64,000 nucleotides of DNA from NCBI GenBank assembly GCA_024138025.1, contig JAMXBD010000209.1:1359021-1423020 (forward strand). The letters are read 5' to 3'. Origin of the DNA: Combretum micranthum (Eukaryota; Streptophyta; Magnoliopsida; Myrtales; Combretaceae). Below the pieces are notes generated by a model. The model had not been told where the DNA came from and searched no databases. It worked only from the letters and a program-made list of their open reading frames with translations. The position numbers and the translations under genes were made by a program. Shown in pieces: positions 63,979 through 64,000 of this stretch (the stretch's first letter is position 1; each line of letters begins with the position of its first letter).

Positions 63979-64000
63979 CAGTCACCCCAAAAAAACAAAC

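Overview
The window looks like nuclear DNA of a eudicot plant: strongly AT-rich, with spliced genes (GT/AG introns), a plant cytosolic aldolase, a plant AP2/ERF transcription factor, and long intergenic stretches filled with decayed LTR retrotransposons, solo LTRs and MITE-like repeats. I cannot name the species. No bacterial-type operons, CRISPR arrays, rRNA or tRNA genes were recognised.

Only three conserved host genes are evident. (1) A plus-strand, three-exon gene at 11802-17556 encodes a plant-specific DUF4378/TRM-like protein. (2) A minus-strand, intronless DREB-type AP2/ERF factor lies at 44160-44722, with a TATA box upstream. (3) A minus-strand cytosolic fructose-bisphosphate aldolase lies at 61441-62633; exon 1 lies at or beyond the right edge. 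All three carry apparent 1-2 base deletions that break the frame while the conserved protein resumes in the next frame. A shared consensus-sequence error is a simpler explanation than three separate pseudogenes. The three genes show no functional relationship.

Layout: 1-11.8 kb is intergenic, with MITE-like repeats, a duplicated LTR fragment (3.06-3.53 kb) and a 125-bp tandem repeat (9.13 kb). 11.8-17.6 kb is the TRM-like gene. 18.4-36 kb is a retrotransposon block of three Ty1/copia elements, all in minus orientation (A 18459-23226, C 25108-28274, B 31623-35936), plus a solo LTR at 23594-24916. 37-41 kb holds LTR-like noncoding sequence, a 41-base poly-G run and a 121-bp tandem duplication. 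44.2-44.7 kb is the ERF gene. 46121-51063 is a tandem LTR-internal-LTR-internal-LTR non-autonomous element carrying three later insertions. 52.5-54.3 kb is a hAT-type MITE and LTR-like sequence. 55367-58866 is a 3.5-kb solo LTR with an exact 5-bp target duplication. 59.4-59.8 kb is a LINE-type RNase H relic. The aldolase closes the window.

I found no evidence of a new enzymatic or defence system. The most notable structure is the nested tandem LTR array at 46.1-51.1 kb; the most practical observation is the set of frame-breaking deletions in all three conserved genes.
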